NCBI RefSeq assembly: GCF_022539315.1
Contig: NC_066343.1
Location: forward strand, 44,027,433-44,091,432
Length of the DNA: 64,000 bases
Reading direction: 5' to 3'
Origin: Serinus canaria
Taxonomy: Eukaryota > Chordata > Aves > Passeriformes > Fringillidae
The translations under genes were made by a program, and so were the position numbers. Position 1 is the first letter of the stretch. Every line of letters starts with the position of its first letter. This document shows, in pieces, positions 1 through 13,424 of the stretch. Below the pieces are notes generated by a model. It saw only the letters and a program-made list of their open reading frames with translations. It was not told the DNA's origin and searched no databases.

Positions 1-7
1 GAGACAA

Positions 8-283
8 ATGCCAGGAACAGACATAAATTTCCCTGGGGTAGAAGATGAAATATTGAAGAAAATCAGGATCATGTCAGACCAGGTGATTGAGAAATTAGAA
101 CTTCTGAAGACTGACACAGCTTTACAGTCAGATTAATTCCAACAAAAAACAGTGAATGAAGGATGGGGTAAAGAAATGATGGAAATCTTTAGATTGTGTT
201 TTGGTTCGGCAAAACTGGGATAAAATAGTTCACAGAAAGTTCAGGAACTGTTGAACCAAGTATCTCAGGACCTGCAGGATCAG
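8..283 (+). pseudogene. possible decayed coding segment, unidentified
   Basis: One reading frame (ATG at 8) stays open for 42 codons to TAA at 134-136. The same frame then continues for 28 codons to a second TAA, and for 24 more to a TGA near 284. The translation is rich in charged and leucine residues and looks helical, for example DEILKKIRIMSDQVIEKLEL and later VQELLNQVSQDLQDQ. Protein-like runs separated only by in-frame stops suggest an old exon or processed pseudogene whose 5' part lies before the window. A weaker shifted-frame continuation may follow around 336-380. I do not recognise the family, and chance open frames cannot be excluded. Confidence 0.3.
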
Positions 284-284
284 T

Positions 285-3200
285 GTTCATGACTGTGACT
301 CCACCCTAGAGGGACAGAAATTAGGGGAGACTTCAAAGGTTTTCCTGGTAACCACGGAAGTCACCATCTGCCTGTTTGCTCACTTTTATGTGCCTGGCAC
401 TTGAGATCTGCTGGCAGCCATTTCAGTGTGGCTCCAATGACAGGGTGGGCCAGCAACTTCACATTTGGGGTGTCAGAAAGAACTGTGTTCCCTCTACCCT
501 TTAAATCAACATTGTAAATGTGTCAACATCACCCGTAGGAAGCATTAGAAAGTGCTATTTTAAAGTGTTTAGAAGGCAGCTTGGATTTTTTCCATTTGAG
601 CTTTGTGTAAATAAGGGTTTTCTACAACCTGGGGCTCCTGTGAGAGGCACCCAGCCATCACAATGGGAAAACACATGCTGGAAAATACACAGCAAAGCCA
701 GAACCAGTGAAAACTACTTTATTTGCCATGTATGCATCTAGATCAAATTCAGCAGTAAAACAGTAGCCAAACCTTGCTAGAAAATAGCTGTAATGGGATA
801 CATTTCATGCTGTATTTTGGCATTTAGTGTTTGTAACATTCTGTGCTGAAGGAGAATAAAGGGGTGGAACAGTCTATGTGACTGAGAAGATGTCAGATTA
901 AAAGAGATGGAGCAAATTAGAGATTGTTAGGAAGCTTTGATTACTTAGAACTCAGAAAATTACCCTCCAGTTATTTGTTTGACTGCTGCTTATGCCACCA
1001 GTGTGTTTGCTTAGGTCTAAAAGACTTGCACACAAAAACCCTAAACTCAAGTTAATGGGACTGACATGCTGCAAGAGACCAGATAATTAATGTCAGGGGT
1101 TTGGGTGGAGAAGGACAGGACTGCTCCAGTCATTTGTTTTGTCCCACTCATTTATTAACCATTGTGTGAAACAGCTGTAATTCTTTAGCAACATGTAAAC
1201 AAGATTTCTGCCAATTATTAGCAAAGAATCTCACACCACTGATTGTTGCTCTGTGTCTTAGTCTGCAAGGTCTGTCTCAGACACCATCCTAAGGAGTAGA
1301 TGCTGTTCATGGCTGTGCTTGGAGTAAGAAAATATCCCAGCCTTATGATCTAAGTAACTGTGAAGTTTCCATTTTGCCAGGGCACTCAAAATTCCTGATA
1401 TTATAAGATTTCAGTAAATTCTTTCGTCACACTTAATTATTTTTTATGTAAAAGGCAATATAAATGTAGGCTGTTCATGGCAGTGCAAAGTCTCACACGG
1501 TGGATTCCCATTATAGCGACAAAAGCCTTTTCATTTCTTGTCTCATTTCAGTAGAGGTGTTATGAAATGTCTACAACCCATTGGAATGACAATGTCTAGG
1601 TGTTCAACAAAATCTCTTAAGATCAAATTTTTCTAACCTGGATTATTATACAGGGCTTTCATCTTGCACAAATAAGTAGTTGCCTGCACAACAACCAAAT
1701 TGCCTTATGTAAATCTGCAAATAGCCAGCCAGCTTCCCTCTCTGCACATAACCTATGCATGCAAATAAGTCTTTTGAGAATAGCTCTATTTTCACTTCTA
1801 CATATATATACACAAGAACAGTCAGATTCTTGCTCATATCATCTAAGATTGTTGATCAAATACTAAAAGTTACAGGGTTTTTTTTTCATTTACAAACACA
1901 ACCAAAGCCTGAGATTGTGTATATAACTGTATATCACTTTCACTGGAAGCAGGAAGCTTCAAAAGGAACTGCTGCCAACAGGACAACAAAGCTCATGATT
2001 TTAACCTTTGACCTGCAGTCTGTAAGTCAAAGATCAAAGTTCCCTAGTTCCAAAGTTGTTTGCATACAGTCATTCAACACAACACATGCTTTCAAGGAAT
2101 TTCTTTGTAAATACAACTATAATGTGCAAAACCCAGCAAAACAAAACAGTCACGTATGTTCATGTTGATTGAAGTTTAAAATCATAGGTCACTCTCAGTT
2201 TCAGTTTCCTGAGGTTTGGGTTTGCTCTCTCAGATAATAAAAATTGTGCTTTGCAGAACAAAGTGTGCTATAAATAAATTTAGAAGAATGTTTAATTGGT
2301 AGTTTCTAGGAGAATGTGAATGTGAAAGTACTTACACTATGCAGAGTCTTGTTATTATTTTAATAATATCTGCACAAAAGGGGAATCTCCTTGTTACTTT
2401 CACCTATGGCGGGAAAGTCTGTATTTCCTCAGTAAAGGTTCAAGAGCACCAGGCACAAAAATGTTGTGTTGGCTCATAGCAAATCTTTTGTACTGGTGAA
2501 GATTTCTGTGGCTGTTTTTGGAAGCAGTGACTTAAGGCTCATTATATACTGCTAGTTTAGTGCAGACAAATGTAGTAGGCAGTTTTTCACCCATCACCTT
2601 TTAAAGGGGATTGAATGCATGGTGTTGTGTGACCAAAGAGCACAATGCTGACGAGGACCCTCAGTTGCTGCCTGTATTTTTACTGCTTGTTTATCAGCAG
2701 AGCTGTGTGGACCCTGATGTCTCTTCTGAAGCACAGCAGCTCTAAAAGTGCATCACATCCTTCACGAGGACATAGGCAGTGAATGCCTATTGCCAACACG
2801 ATGTCCTGAAGGAGGACACAAAGCACTGGGGGATTTTTGTACCGTCCGTGTCAACGAGCAGATTGTGCTTCTCCATGATGTTAATCTAATTTGAGAAAAC
2901 AGATTGTTCAAAACATCTTGTCATTGCTTCTAGTGCTGTAAGCATAAATGTGCTTTATTTACGGAATGCAATTTGCAAGAACCTCAGTTTGTGTGTTTAA
3001 AATTGTGCAAGATTGGCAATAAAGTGCAAAGACAGTTGTTTTGCACTTGTTCCGGTGCCAGAGGGACTGGGGGAAAAAAGCATTCTTCAAATCCTAAATC
3101 TGAACACTGTCTTTAAGGAAGCTGAATAAAAACTTAAAAATAATGGTGTTTTTCTCTATATATTTTTTTTACAAAGAATAATTTATCAAAGATTTTAAGG

Positions 3201-6200
3201 TGGTTTAATACTAGATTGAGTTTGATTCTTCACATAAATAAAAAACTGTCCAAATTTTAATATAGTTTTTGCTTTTCTTCACAAATTTCTACTAGAGATT
3301 TCATTTCCTAGTAAGTATTTTGTACACAGTGTCTGTTCACTAGATCTGGATTTCTGCAAAGTTTTAAAATTTTTGCATATCTTACCCACTCATAAAATGT
3401 AGAACATTCCTATTTAGCACTGGAATAAAAAGTACTTAAATACCAAAAGAAGCTCTGGTATTTCTGGCCACAAGTTCAGCTATGAAGTCTATGAATCTTC
3501 CAGGGAAACTTATCCCAGCTAAATATCCAGCCCAGTTTTGCAGACTCAACAGATGTGGATGATTCAAACAAGCATCTGGACTTTTGATGTTTACATAAAA
3601 CCAAGTGCTGGTTTTCTGAGGTTCCCCAGATCTAGAGACCTCCCTGCACCTACTGACAAGTTCTGACTGAAACCTGAACCGTTTGTGACTAACCAGTATC
3701 AATTGTCTGAACCAAAAACAGGGAGAGAAACCATCTCTGTCATAAAACCTTTTCAGGGTGTTCAAGTCATGAGGCAAGCCTAGCATTTTGGCTTCATCTC
3801 TGATTGCTATCAGGGGCTAACACTTCAGCTGGGACAGATGACAATCACACCACTGGCTTCCTAGATTTCTGGATTGCTTTGAAGTGAATTTATCACTTAC
3901 TGAATAACAATATCTTCACAAACAAATTTTGGGAAGGAAAGAAAAAAGAAAAAGAGAGCTCTTTAGTTGTATTACCAGGCTCTGGATTCAATTAATTTGT
4001 AAGAGTTGAGAAAAGCCCTTTTCTTTTTTAAACCAGACATTTATTTTTAACAAGGGATGAAATCATTGGAGAACAAAAACTGAGACATCTGTTGTTTTAT
4101 ATCTGTTTATTGTAAGTGCCTAAATGTGAGTTCGGTTTCACACAGTTTTGACATTGTTGCTTCATTAATAATGATTACGTAATTGCAACCACAAAACAAG
4201 CTGTAAGGCTGTAACATTTTCATTACTTATTAGCAAAGAACTCAAAACAAAAGACAGATCAGCAAGGAGGTAGCAAAGATTTTTGTGTTGAAAGTGGTTC
4301 ATATATTGAATTTCATAGCATGATCAAGCTGGTGAAACTACCTAATAGACATTTCTGTTAAAGAATTTAATTTTAAAAAAAATCAAAACATCTCCAAAAT
4401 GCACACTTATATCAGCAAAATTCTGGGGGAAGAAACCAGCAACTCACTGTTGCTGTTTGAAAAAGTTGACAAACATCACACTGTTTCAGTAAAAATATTT
4501 TTCCGATGTTTTCTCTAATTTTGAAACTTTTTCCCCTTAAATGGTTTATAGAAATATTAAGTCTAATGATTTCTGATTTAGCTCAAACTGTAAAGGAAGG
4601 CACTCACTAATTCCAAATTTTGAATTAGATTTTTTTTCAAAATACCTTTAACTTTTCTCACAAGTAGAAATTTAAGTTTCTGACTAGCTGCCATGACATG
4701 ACCTCACCTGCACTGACTACTTGGAATAGACCATTTTCTTCCTACATTTCCTGGGCAAGGAGGAGCATGGTAAAGACAAAGTGTGGTGGTATCATTCAGC
4801 ATAACTGTAAAGAAAGAACACTGGTATCTCATGAGTAGATACATCATAGCCATGTAAGCAGCAGAGACAACATATCCCAGAGTAGTAACAGACCACAGTG
4901 TACACTATATTTACCACAGCTCTATTTTTACACATGTGATGAACGTCTTCTGGTTTTTTGCTTAGTATTTACAAAGACACATAAATTTTCTACCCTGAAG
5001 GAGTCATGCCAGTATAGACAGTTGTTGTGGTACTCTGAATCAAAATAGCAGTCACAGTTTTTCCCCCCACATACTTCACAGGTTTCAGGATACTCAGGCC
5101 TCTGCTGGCATCCCTTGAGTTGCCATGCTACGCTGACAATACCATGGGCACAAAAGCCTTCCTATGCAGCAGTAAGCCCACAGAAATGTGCAGTCCATAA
5201 TTGCAATCACAAATTTTAAATCAAATGAAAGCCAAAATGCTGTGATGTTGTATCATCAAAACTTTGCAGGCTCAGATGGAAGGACTAGGGAGGATTGGCA
5301 GGCATGTGGAAACAGAGCTGTAATAGAGACAAACAGGGAGTCTTAAAACTGAGGACAGAGAGCAATTGACTCTACTAATGGAAACACATGCAGTATTAAA
5401 TGAAAGTGTTCTGCACCTTCCTCATAAGGTGACACTTGGGAGCCCAGTCTCTCCATCCTGTAGGGTACATTTCTAACACGGTGTGAGGGGGAAAACAGCC
5501 GAGCAATTCCAGCTCCGGTTAATGGGAGCTGTGCTCCTAATCCATGGTGTTCAGTGTGAAATATTTACCTATGCCTTTCCAGTGAGGCTACTTATGTAAT
5601 TTCAAGGGAGGAAGTAGCCAAGGGGAAGCTGCTTTATACCAATTAAATGGAGAGGAATTGGATGGAGGGCAATACAAAGCATTCATCCTTATAGGGAGAT
5701 CTGTGTTTAAACATCTCGATGGGACATTTTTTAATGAAGAACTAAACTGCACGCCCTGAGTATGTCAGAAAGGGATAGCTGGGGCCCACAACACTGAATT
5801 TCTCTCTCAGGAAGGACACCAGCGTGTAGTGTAACTTCCTGCTGGGTGATATATTTACCTTATCAAGATGATCACAGAGAACTGTGTAAGTATGTATATT
5901 CATAAATCACTTCACTTCCAGACTATGATGGGAGAATGTTGCAAGGTTGGAAGGTTTAGAAAACACCTCCAAGTATCTTAAGGCTTTTCTCAAAGTTTAT
6001 CAGATTCTGTCTGACCCTGCAAAGTCTTCTTACTCCTTGTCTTCATCTTGCTTTTAAACTTTTCTCCACACTCATCCCATTTCTTCCATTCTCCATTTGA
6101 CTTTGTCCTTCTTTGATATACTGCAAAGCTGAAGCTCCTGTCTCTACACATAAGCAATTCTTGTGCAGGTCCTCAATCTCAGTCCAGACTGAAGGGATCA

Positions 6201-9200
6201 AATCAGAAGATTCTGGAAGATAATACCAAGGCTGTGTAATATTAAGTCTCTGTGACCCACTTTGCCAAGATCCAGGTGAGTCCCAGCTGAAGCAGTTAAC
6301 AGCCTGAGGACCTAAATGGAAGTCTAACTTAGGGCACTTTGTTGCAAAAATAGAAACTCTCCCTTGTGTTCAGAGAGAGAATTGGATACCATCTGATTTA
6401 TCACTTCTGATGGTCCTGTGTACTCTACATATACAGATCAAAAGTCCCATGAGAAAATGTTGAATAGAGCATCCCACCTACCATCAGAACCAGCAAAACT
6501 TTACAATGTATATTTTGGAGCTAACAAAACAAAACCAACCACCAGCAAATGAGTAACTATACATTTACTACATTATCCCTGTTCTCAAAACAGTTTAGAA
6601 TTTTGTCTATGAATTGGTTCGTAATTGTCTAATTATTCTGCTTTTTCACGCAGAGCCCCCTGCAGAAAACAGTTGAGATGCAACTTTTTCTCATGCTGGA
6701 CATAAATGAAAGTCCAGCTCAGGCCACAGTCAGGCAGCTTTTAGGCCCACATTTTGGCATCAGCGTAGTTGCTCTGCATTGGTATGGGCGTAAATGAGAT
6801 CAGAATCTGGCCTGTGCAGTACCACTGCAGTCACACTTGGGAGCTGAGCCAAGATGCACGGGTGAGAACGTGCACACATCTGCTAAGCCTACTGGCTTTT
6901 CAAACCTCAGGTTACATATATTTGCAGATTCTCTATCTGACCAGTAACAAACACAATCATCCGCTGTAGGATGACTGCAGAAAGCGACCTTGTACAGTGA
7001 GCTCTGGTACACAACTCTTGCCTCCTATGATGTGTGCAGCTATAAAGATATTGGCCTCTTCTGTCTACAAAGACCTCTGGTTTTCCCAGGAAGCAACAAT
7101 CAGACCAAGAATAAACTGCCAGATCCAAGACCATCATGTGAACTCAGGTCTAAGAGTTCCTGCCTGTCATCCTCCAATGCCAGAAAAGATTGCCACTGTT
7201 CTCATGGAGTAAGAGAAGCTATAAATACTGGATGGGTGGAGAGCAATTGGATAAGTTGATAAGGGTGAAAAAAATGTCTGAATCTCTGGGCCCTACCATA
7301 TTTGCCCAAATTATCTTTCTCCTGTTGTCTGCCTTTGTGTTCAGACCTGTACTAGATTGCCTAGGGCACTATTACAATACACACTCATGCACACTTTCTT
7401 TCTTCTATTCAACTCTTTCATTTTTTTCTGCATCTCAAAACAAGTGATTCAGAATTGTGTATTCTCTCTCACTAGAAAAGATTCATCTTTCCTTAGTATA
7501 CCCCTGGCTTAGAAACAGTATCTACTTCCAAAAAAAACCCCTGGGAAGCCTGAGGAAGCAGAATGAATATGCATTTTTGGAAATTGCTAAGAAACTCAAG
7601 GAAAGACTGCCTTACACTTCTTCCCAAGCCCTTTCCTGAGCTGTACTGTTCTCTCTCAAGAATTGTAAGACAGGGCAGAAAGAGAAGGACAGAGCTCTGA
7701 GAAGGTTGCAATACATGGATGTCCCAGCAGGTTTTTGATCTATTGCTCAATTTAAGATTTTTGATTACTAATACAACCCAGTCCTGCTTCCATTCAAAGA
7801 CAGTGAAGTGGGGAAAGAAGACCCTTTCAGTGGAGGATAGACTACCTTAGGTTTTCTTGTAAAGCAACACAAAATTGTTCTCACAAAAGGCAAAATTATG
7901 AGTGACCTAAGAAGATCAGGAGGAATAATGAAAATGTTGGGAAAGATCTCAAGTCTTATAATTAAAAGTCATCCTCATTCTCTAATCCCAAGATATGCTG
8001 AAAGGTAAACAGAGCTATCTTGAAGAAATCCATCGAGGACAGAACTTCCTCCCAATGAAAATTCAATGTACTTTTCACCTATTCATTGCCATAAGTTATT
8101 TCAGTAAAAAACAGTCTAGATTCTTTTCCTCTAATAGTGCCCAGTTGTAGTCACCTGCCCTCTTTTAAGCTGGAAAGAAGTCCGCTCCCATACATATAAA
8201 GACATATAAATCTGATAAATTAGGACACACAAAGACTCACATCGTGACTCTGTCTTTCCATCTGTGGCAAACTGCAGTGCTGTGGCTGCAGGGCCATGAG
8301 GAGAAGTAAGCTATGGAGCTGGCAGTAAACAGCCTGAGGTGACAATGGGAATTTCAGAACTGACTTCCACTGGACTTGGGCAAGAAGGCATAAATAAGGC
8401 AGCCTGCAATAACTGTGGAAGTATGTAGAAAAGTCAAAGAAGATAAGTGGCAGTGTTCACTTCTGGGCTCTGCTGGGGATGTAGGCAAGACTCACATTTC
8501 TACACCAGCCACACTGCAGGGCTGCAGCCATGATCTTCTGATCATGAGAAGCAGTCTTTGCAACATAGGGTCCAGACAATCCAGCTGGGGAGACACACAG
8601 ATGGTCCCACTACTCTTGTCCACAGTGGCCATCATTCTCCCGCTGAGTCAAAAACTCCTGTAAAAAAGACATTGTGCTCCCAGTCCAGGGATCCTAACAA
8701 TGCCACACAAGACAATCCTAAGAAAGAAGTAGTTCATGTGAGTTTGTAACATCTGTATCTCTTGTTGATGCCTGCAGGCTGCTCTGGACCAGATTCCCCT
8801 GCTCTGCTGCAGCAAAACTACCTCTTCTCCCTGCCTGGGAATTTAAAAATATGATTTTTAATGCATTTCTTACCATTCAGCTATGGTGGAGTGGGAGTGG
8901 ATTATTCCCTTTTCTTAGAGCAGTCATTGCTTCAAAAATGCTCCTCCAGGAACAACTGCTCCCTGTTCAACCAAAAGCAAGATGAACATCAGTGCTTCAG
9001 GTACCCCGTTTTTTTCTGCATCACCTCTTTAACATCTTTGTCACCTGCCTTGCTCTGTGTTCTCATAAATCCACAAAAATTCTTTATACAGTGACCCCAC
9101 TAGGCTTGTGTCCTTGAACCCTGCCTCTCCCTGTAGAAACTAACAATTTACTCAGACATGCACCAGGCATAGCCCCCTCAAGTGCACCGCTCTGTGAAAA

Positions 9201-11602
9201 AGAGCAAACAAGAAAGGAAAGAAATTACAGGAATAACCCCCTTCCCCAAGGTTTGGAAGTCCAGAGAGGAGAGATACATGCTATAAAGTGACACAATATT
9301 TTATTATTGTCATATGAGGAAACCTCTCTATCTTGTGAAGTGCAACCAAGTTGGATTGACTTCACAGGGAGAGACTGCTAGTTAGCAGAAAGTCCTGAAA
9401 GCCAGCTCATGCTTTAACCACTCTCTCGCTGCCCTCCTGGGAAGCCAAAAAAACAAGATAAAACATTGAAAAGCTGTCCATCGCTTCTCACTGGGAGCTG
9501 GCTCAAGCAAGCCAAAACACAGGCACCATGTACGAGGAAAGCCCCCACACCCTCTGTGTTAGGCCACCTTCAGCTCACCAGAGGTCTGCAAGAGAGCATA
9601 GAGATGGCTTTCCATCACATATCTCTCACTCTTGGGGCTGGCTGGGGCTGGGGACAGGTCTGCTGGAGGGCATGGAGGGAAGACAGCCCCAGCCTGCATG
9701 AGCCAGCTGCAAACACTCTGCATCCACCAAGGTCCAGCACATCTAGGGCCCAGGGCAGACTACAGGGAAAGACAGGGACCATGAACATTGTCTGTGCTCT
9801 GCTCTGGCCCTCAGAGGCATGTGAGAGACAAAGAACATTCCCCAGGGGTGTCATCTTTACGTGTCTGCAGGAGCAGAGTACACAAACTGGGGGCTATGAA
9901 CCCTCTCTGTCACACAGGTTTGGGCCACCAGCCTGTGTGCTGGACATCTCTGTCTGTGCGCTAGTTAGAGAGCCTGGTCAGGAAGAGGAGACACACAGCA
10001 CATCCGATCTCATGTAAAAAATTAGTAATATTAATTGAAAAACTTCCACAGAAGCCACAAGGCTGACAGCAAGCCCCTTGGTTCTTGGCCAGATGTCAAC
10101 CCACCCCTTGTTTTGCTCTTTTCACCCTCAGCTAAGAGGTGAAGCACCAGGGCATGTTGGGGCTCACCTGCATGGCAAGGGCTGCTGAGTGACATCGGAC
10201 CCACGCGCGGCAGTGCACACGCTGTGCAGGGTGCTGTCTGGATGCTCCTTTGCTGCTGGCCTCCAGACAGCCCTTGCAAGGGCAGCTGGAGGCTGTGCAG
10301 GAAGGCTCAGCAGTGGCAGGTCACAGGAGGCTGGGTTTGGCAGTCACAGGAGGGAGTGGGTGGTAGTGCTGCTGCGCTCTGGTCCACCCCACCAAGGACT
10401 CAGGCTGGAGATCCCTCTGCACTCCTGTGAGCAGCATTACTGGTGAGGACCTCAGACTTTGAGCTCCTGCTTGTTCCTTGCTTATGCTTCTGGCAGGTTT
10501 TCCTCCTCTCTGTGGTAACTTCCATTGCCCTGGGTGAAACGCTCCAAGGTGCCTTGCTGGAGGCCAGAAAGCCCTGCAGACCCCCAGTGTGGTGGCACTT
10601 CCCTGCTCTCGTGCACTCAACAGGAGTTGGACAAGCACGTCTTGGGGAACAGCAAAGCCTCCATGGGCTTGGCAAAGACTACACAGAAGGGGCTGCAGGT
10701 TTCTTGGGCTGGATTCTATTCTCACTCTGTAAGAGTGCTTTCTGTTTCTAGACATAGCTGCAGGGCAGATGTATCTGCTTGTCTAGTCTGAACCTCACAC
10801 TTGGCCTGCAAATACTATTCTCAGGCAAGCTGCAATCCCTTCCTTCTTTTATCTGTAAAATCATGGTGACACAGAGGAGGAGGTGGATAGCAATCAATTG
10901 CTCTCTTTTTCACCATAAGAACAGAAGGGAGTGGCAAACATATTTAGTGGGAAGTATAATCAAAACAAGGAAAATGTATTCATGTGAAGAGTACAAAGAC
11001 TTCTTATGAAGCAGGACCAAGTCTGGGGAATTCTGTTTTTTTATGAGATTTTGGGGTGAATGATATGCTCTCTAAAAACTTTTGGGTTTTCTTCTAAAAA
11101 AAAGATGCAAACCAGACAAACTCTGCTGATCCACTATTGCCATGTGGACCTAACTGGGATAATTCAGACATTTTATTCTTTACCCAAGACTCTGAGAAAT
11201 AATTGGATTAATTCAGAGCTCTACTTCCTGCAGGGGAAAAAAAAATCACAGGGTAAGGTCTGACAGACACACAGGTGTGTGTCCTCTGCCTTAACCTATA
11301 GCCTTTTAGCAAAAAAAGAGTCAGCAAATACATGAGTGACACTAAACAACATATTGCAGGAAGATGCAAGCAACTTAATTATCAAAAAGTACAGTGGCTG
11401 TGCTTTTACAGCCACTTTAGATTTCTCAACCAGTTTAGCTAAGCATTGCCCTGTAGCCCTGAACTGAGGAGTTATAACTAAATGGTGTCTGAGCAAGATC
11501 TTGTCTGCTTTCAGTTCATCTCTGAACTGCAGGGCCAAAGAAATTGTTCCAGCAACACATTTTTGCTGTGTTTTTGACCTCCTAGTTTGAATTATATGTT
11601 CT
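285..11602. other. non-coding stretch, no gene recognised
   Basis: This is AT-rich unique-looking DNA with short poly-A and poly-T runs and no open frame with a recognisable domain. The longest frames (183 aa at 9466-10017 on + and 116 aa at 3436-3786 on -) lack family motifs, and the 9.4-10.8 kb part is simply GC-richer, which lengthens chance frames. A compact group of transcription-factor-like sites lies at 4175-4195. I see no transposon ends or tandem arrays here. Confidence 0.6.
4175..4195 (+). promoter_or_regulatory. cluster of bZIP / C/EBP / RUNX-like sites
   Basis: The palindrome TTACGTAA (4175-4182) is the known PAR-bZIP/E4BP4 consensus. It overlaps ATTGCAAC (C/EBP-like, to about 4189), and AACCACAAA (4187-4195) fits a RUNX site. 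The match is to short consensus sequences only. Use as an enhancer is inferred, and no conservation data are available here. Confidence 0.2.
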
Positions 11603-11889
11603 GGGAAGGGAGGGATGGAGGAAATGAGGAAACAAGGAAACGTGGAAATGAGGAAACCAGGAAACGAAGGGCAGGAGGGAGGGAGGGAGGGAGGGAGGGA
11701 GGGAGGGAGGGTAGGGAGGGAGGGAGGGAGGGGAGGAGAGGAAGGAAGGAAGGAGGAAGGAAGGAAGGAAGGAAGGAAGGAAGGAAGGAAGGCAGGAAGA
11801 TAGGAAGGAAGGAAGGAAGGAAGGAAGGAAGGAAGGAAGGAAGGAAGGAAGGACGGATGGAAGGAAGGAAGGAAGGAAGGAAGGAAGGG
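11603..11889 (+). repeat. polypurine (GGGA)n/(GGAA)n tract
   Basis: About 287 bases are almost pure purine on the + strand. It starts with an imperfect 24-bp duplication of a GGAAATGAGGAAAC-type unit (about 11620-11667). A GGGA array follows (about 11675-11742), then a GGAA array (about 11743-11889) broken by single changes such as GGCA, GATA and GGACGGAT. Such tracts can form triplex (H-DNA) and are length-unstable. Long translated frames across it (RKEGRKEG on +, LPSFLPSF on -) are products of the repeat, not proteins. Confidence 0.97.
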
Positions 11890-12840
11890 CTCTTTTAGCC
11901 TCCCTGTGAGGTCTAGAAAGTTTCATTACCAGTAATAATTCAACTAACAAACATCTGACCCAAATCAGTTTATTCAGCTTTTTGGTCCTCTCTTCACTTT
12001 AAAAATAAATCCTCAAACCCCAGCTGGATAAGCTTGCATGGCAAGGGAGATTTAATCCATACCAAGATTTTGGTCAGATATTTTTCAAACACTGGCATAA
12101 ATTTTTAATTTGGACTTTGATATCCAAACAGGCCCAGCTGTAGTCCTCCTGGGGATCCTTCCAGAGGCTTGGACTTTGAACAGGCTCTGCAGCAGACAGC
12201 AAAGACTACTGAAAATTCTGACGGCTGGTGCTGAACTACCAAGCCCTACAATAAACTGGAAATCAACACATTCTGCCACTTGGAGGGACTGTTTAAAAAG
12301 AACTTCTCAAAGGAGAGCAAATGGAAATAAAGTACATAGAGGCAGGAAATACTGGTGCATTTGTGTCTTCACCTGGGAAATATTCTAGGAATGTTCTAAG
12401 TAACACAGTATTAACACCTTGAAATGAGAAAAGCAAATAAGCACAACTGGATATGGTTTCATTATTTGCTTCATTCTGTTTTGATTTTCTCTTCATGTTG
12501 CATATTCCTTTTCTTCTAGATGTGGCTATAGATAACCATGTGTTAACTCTTTGGATGCTGACCAAAAAAAAAACAAAAAAACCAAAAACTAAGAGCTGAT
12601 TCTTCTTTTCCTACAGCAAATCTAAATTTTCTCAGGTCTTCCAAATGTCACTTTAGTGCAGGCTGTGGCCAGCTGCTCTTTTGTGAGAGCAGCAACTCAA
12701 GAATTTGCAACATTTAACAAAAAAGATATTTTCCTAATGCTTTGGGTCCAATACCCATTAGAACTGCCAGGTTTTGATATGCTAATATCTGATATTACCA
12801 CCCCAAATTAATGCTACAGATAATAGCTTAATTAATAATG

Positions 12841-12885
12841 CTTACTATAATGATGGTTCAATCCTTGCACCATCATTATAGTAAG
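12841..12885. repeat. perfect inverted repeat, 17-bp arms
   Basis: The left arm CTTACTATAATGATGGT (12841-12857) is exactly complementary to 12869-12885, with an 11-nt loop between. The flanks do not extend the pairing beyond one possible G-U. No target-site duplication or transposon-like terminal sequence is visible. Confidence 0.95.
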
Positions 12886-13365
12886 TTCAGCACAACCCAG
12901 CTGATCATAAAGTTTCATTGGAAAGCTTCACTTTGGATAAATAGGAAGAGCAATGTAATTTCACCTTGATTAATTAAGAATATTTTAGCCACTTGGGCTT
13001 GGATCAGGAAAATTTGACAGTTCTACAGCTGCCCAAAACTGAACATCTCTGGATAAGTATATGCTTATCATTCACTGTCACTTCTAGAAGATGGCAGACT
13101 CTGCTTCCCTCATGAAGGTCCAAATGAATGGGTGTCCTTCGGATTGATTGTCATGTTTCATTCCTTCCAAAACAGGAAGGTGTTTTCCTAATAGTGAATT
13201 TAAAATCCACCTCGAAAACATCACATGTCACTGTGAATACAGCAAGAGATATCATAAGACAGAATGAAAACACGCTCAGAAGGTTGTCCACCATCTTTTT
13301 TTCTTTTATTCCTGGCTTTAACCAACCATTACATGTGTTGTATTTCTTGAACACCAAATTCACTT

Positions 13366-13424
13366 AAAAAAAAAAAAAAACAAGCGAAATTGAAGATGTC
13401 AACTACCAAAAAAAAAAAAAAAAA
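13366..13424 (+). repeat. two poly-A runs 27 bp apart
   Basis: A15 at 13366-13380 and A17 at 13408-13424 are separated by 27 bp of unique sequence. They could be remnants of retroposed tails, but no retroelement body is recognisable upstream, so simple A-tract expansion is as likely. Confidence 0.9.

Noticed and set aside
9466..10017. 183-codon + frame in a GC-richer segment
   Set aside because: The composition (Trp, Gly, Ser, Pro, Arg) reflects local GC content. Several equally long frames overlap on both strands nearby, and no motif is seen.
11582..11950. Proline-, serine-, leucine- and phenylalanine-repeat frame
   Set aside because: Direct translation of the GGAA/GGGA tract.
13366..13424. 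Twin poly-A runs considered as retrocopy tails
   Set aside because: No upstream body resembling a gene or retroelement and no target-site duplications could be seen.
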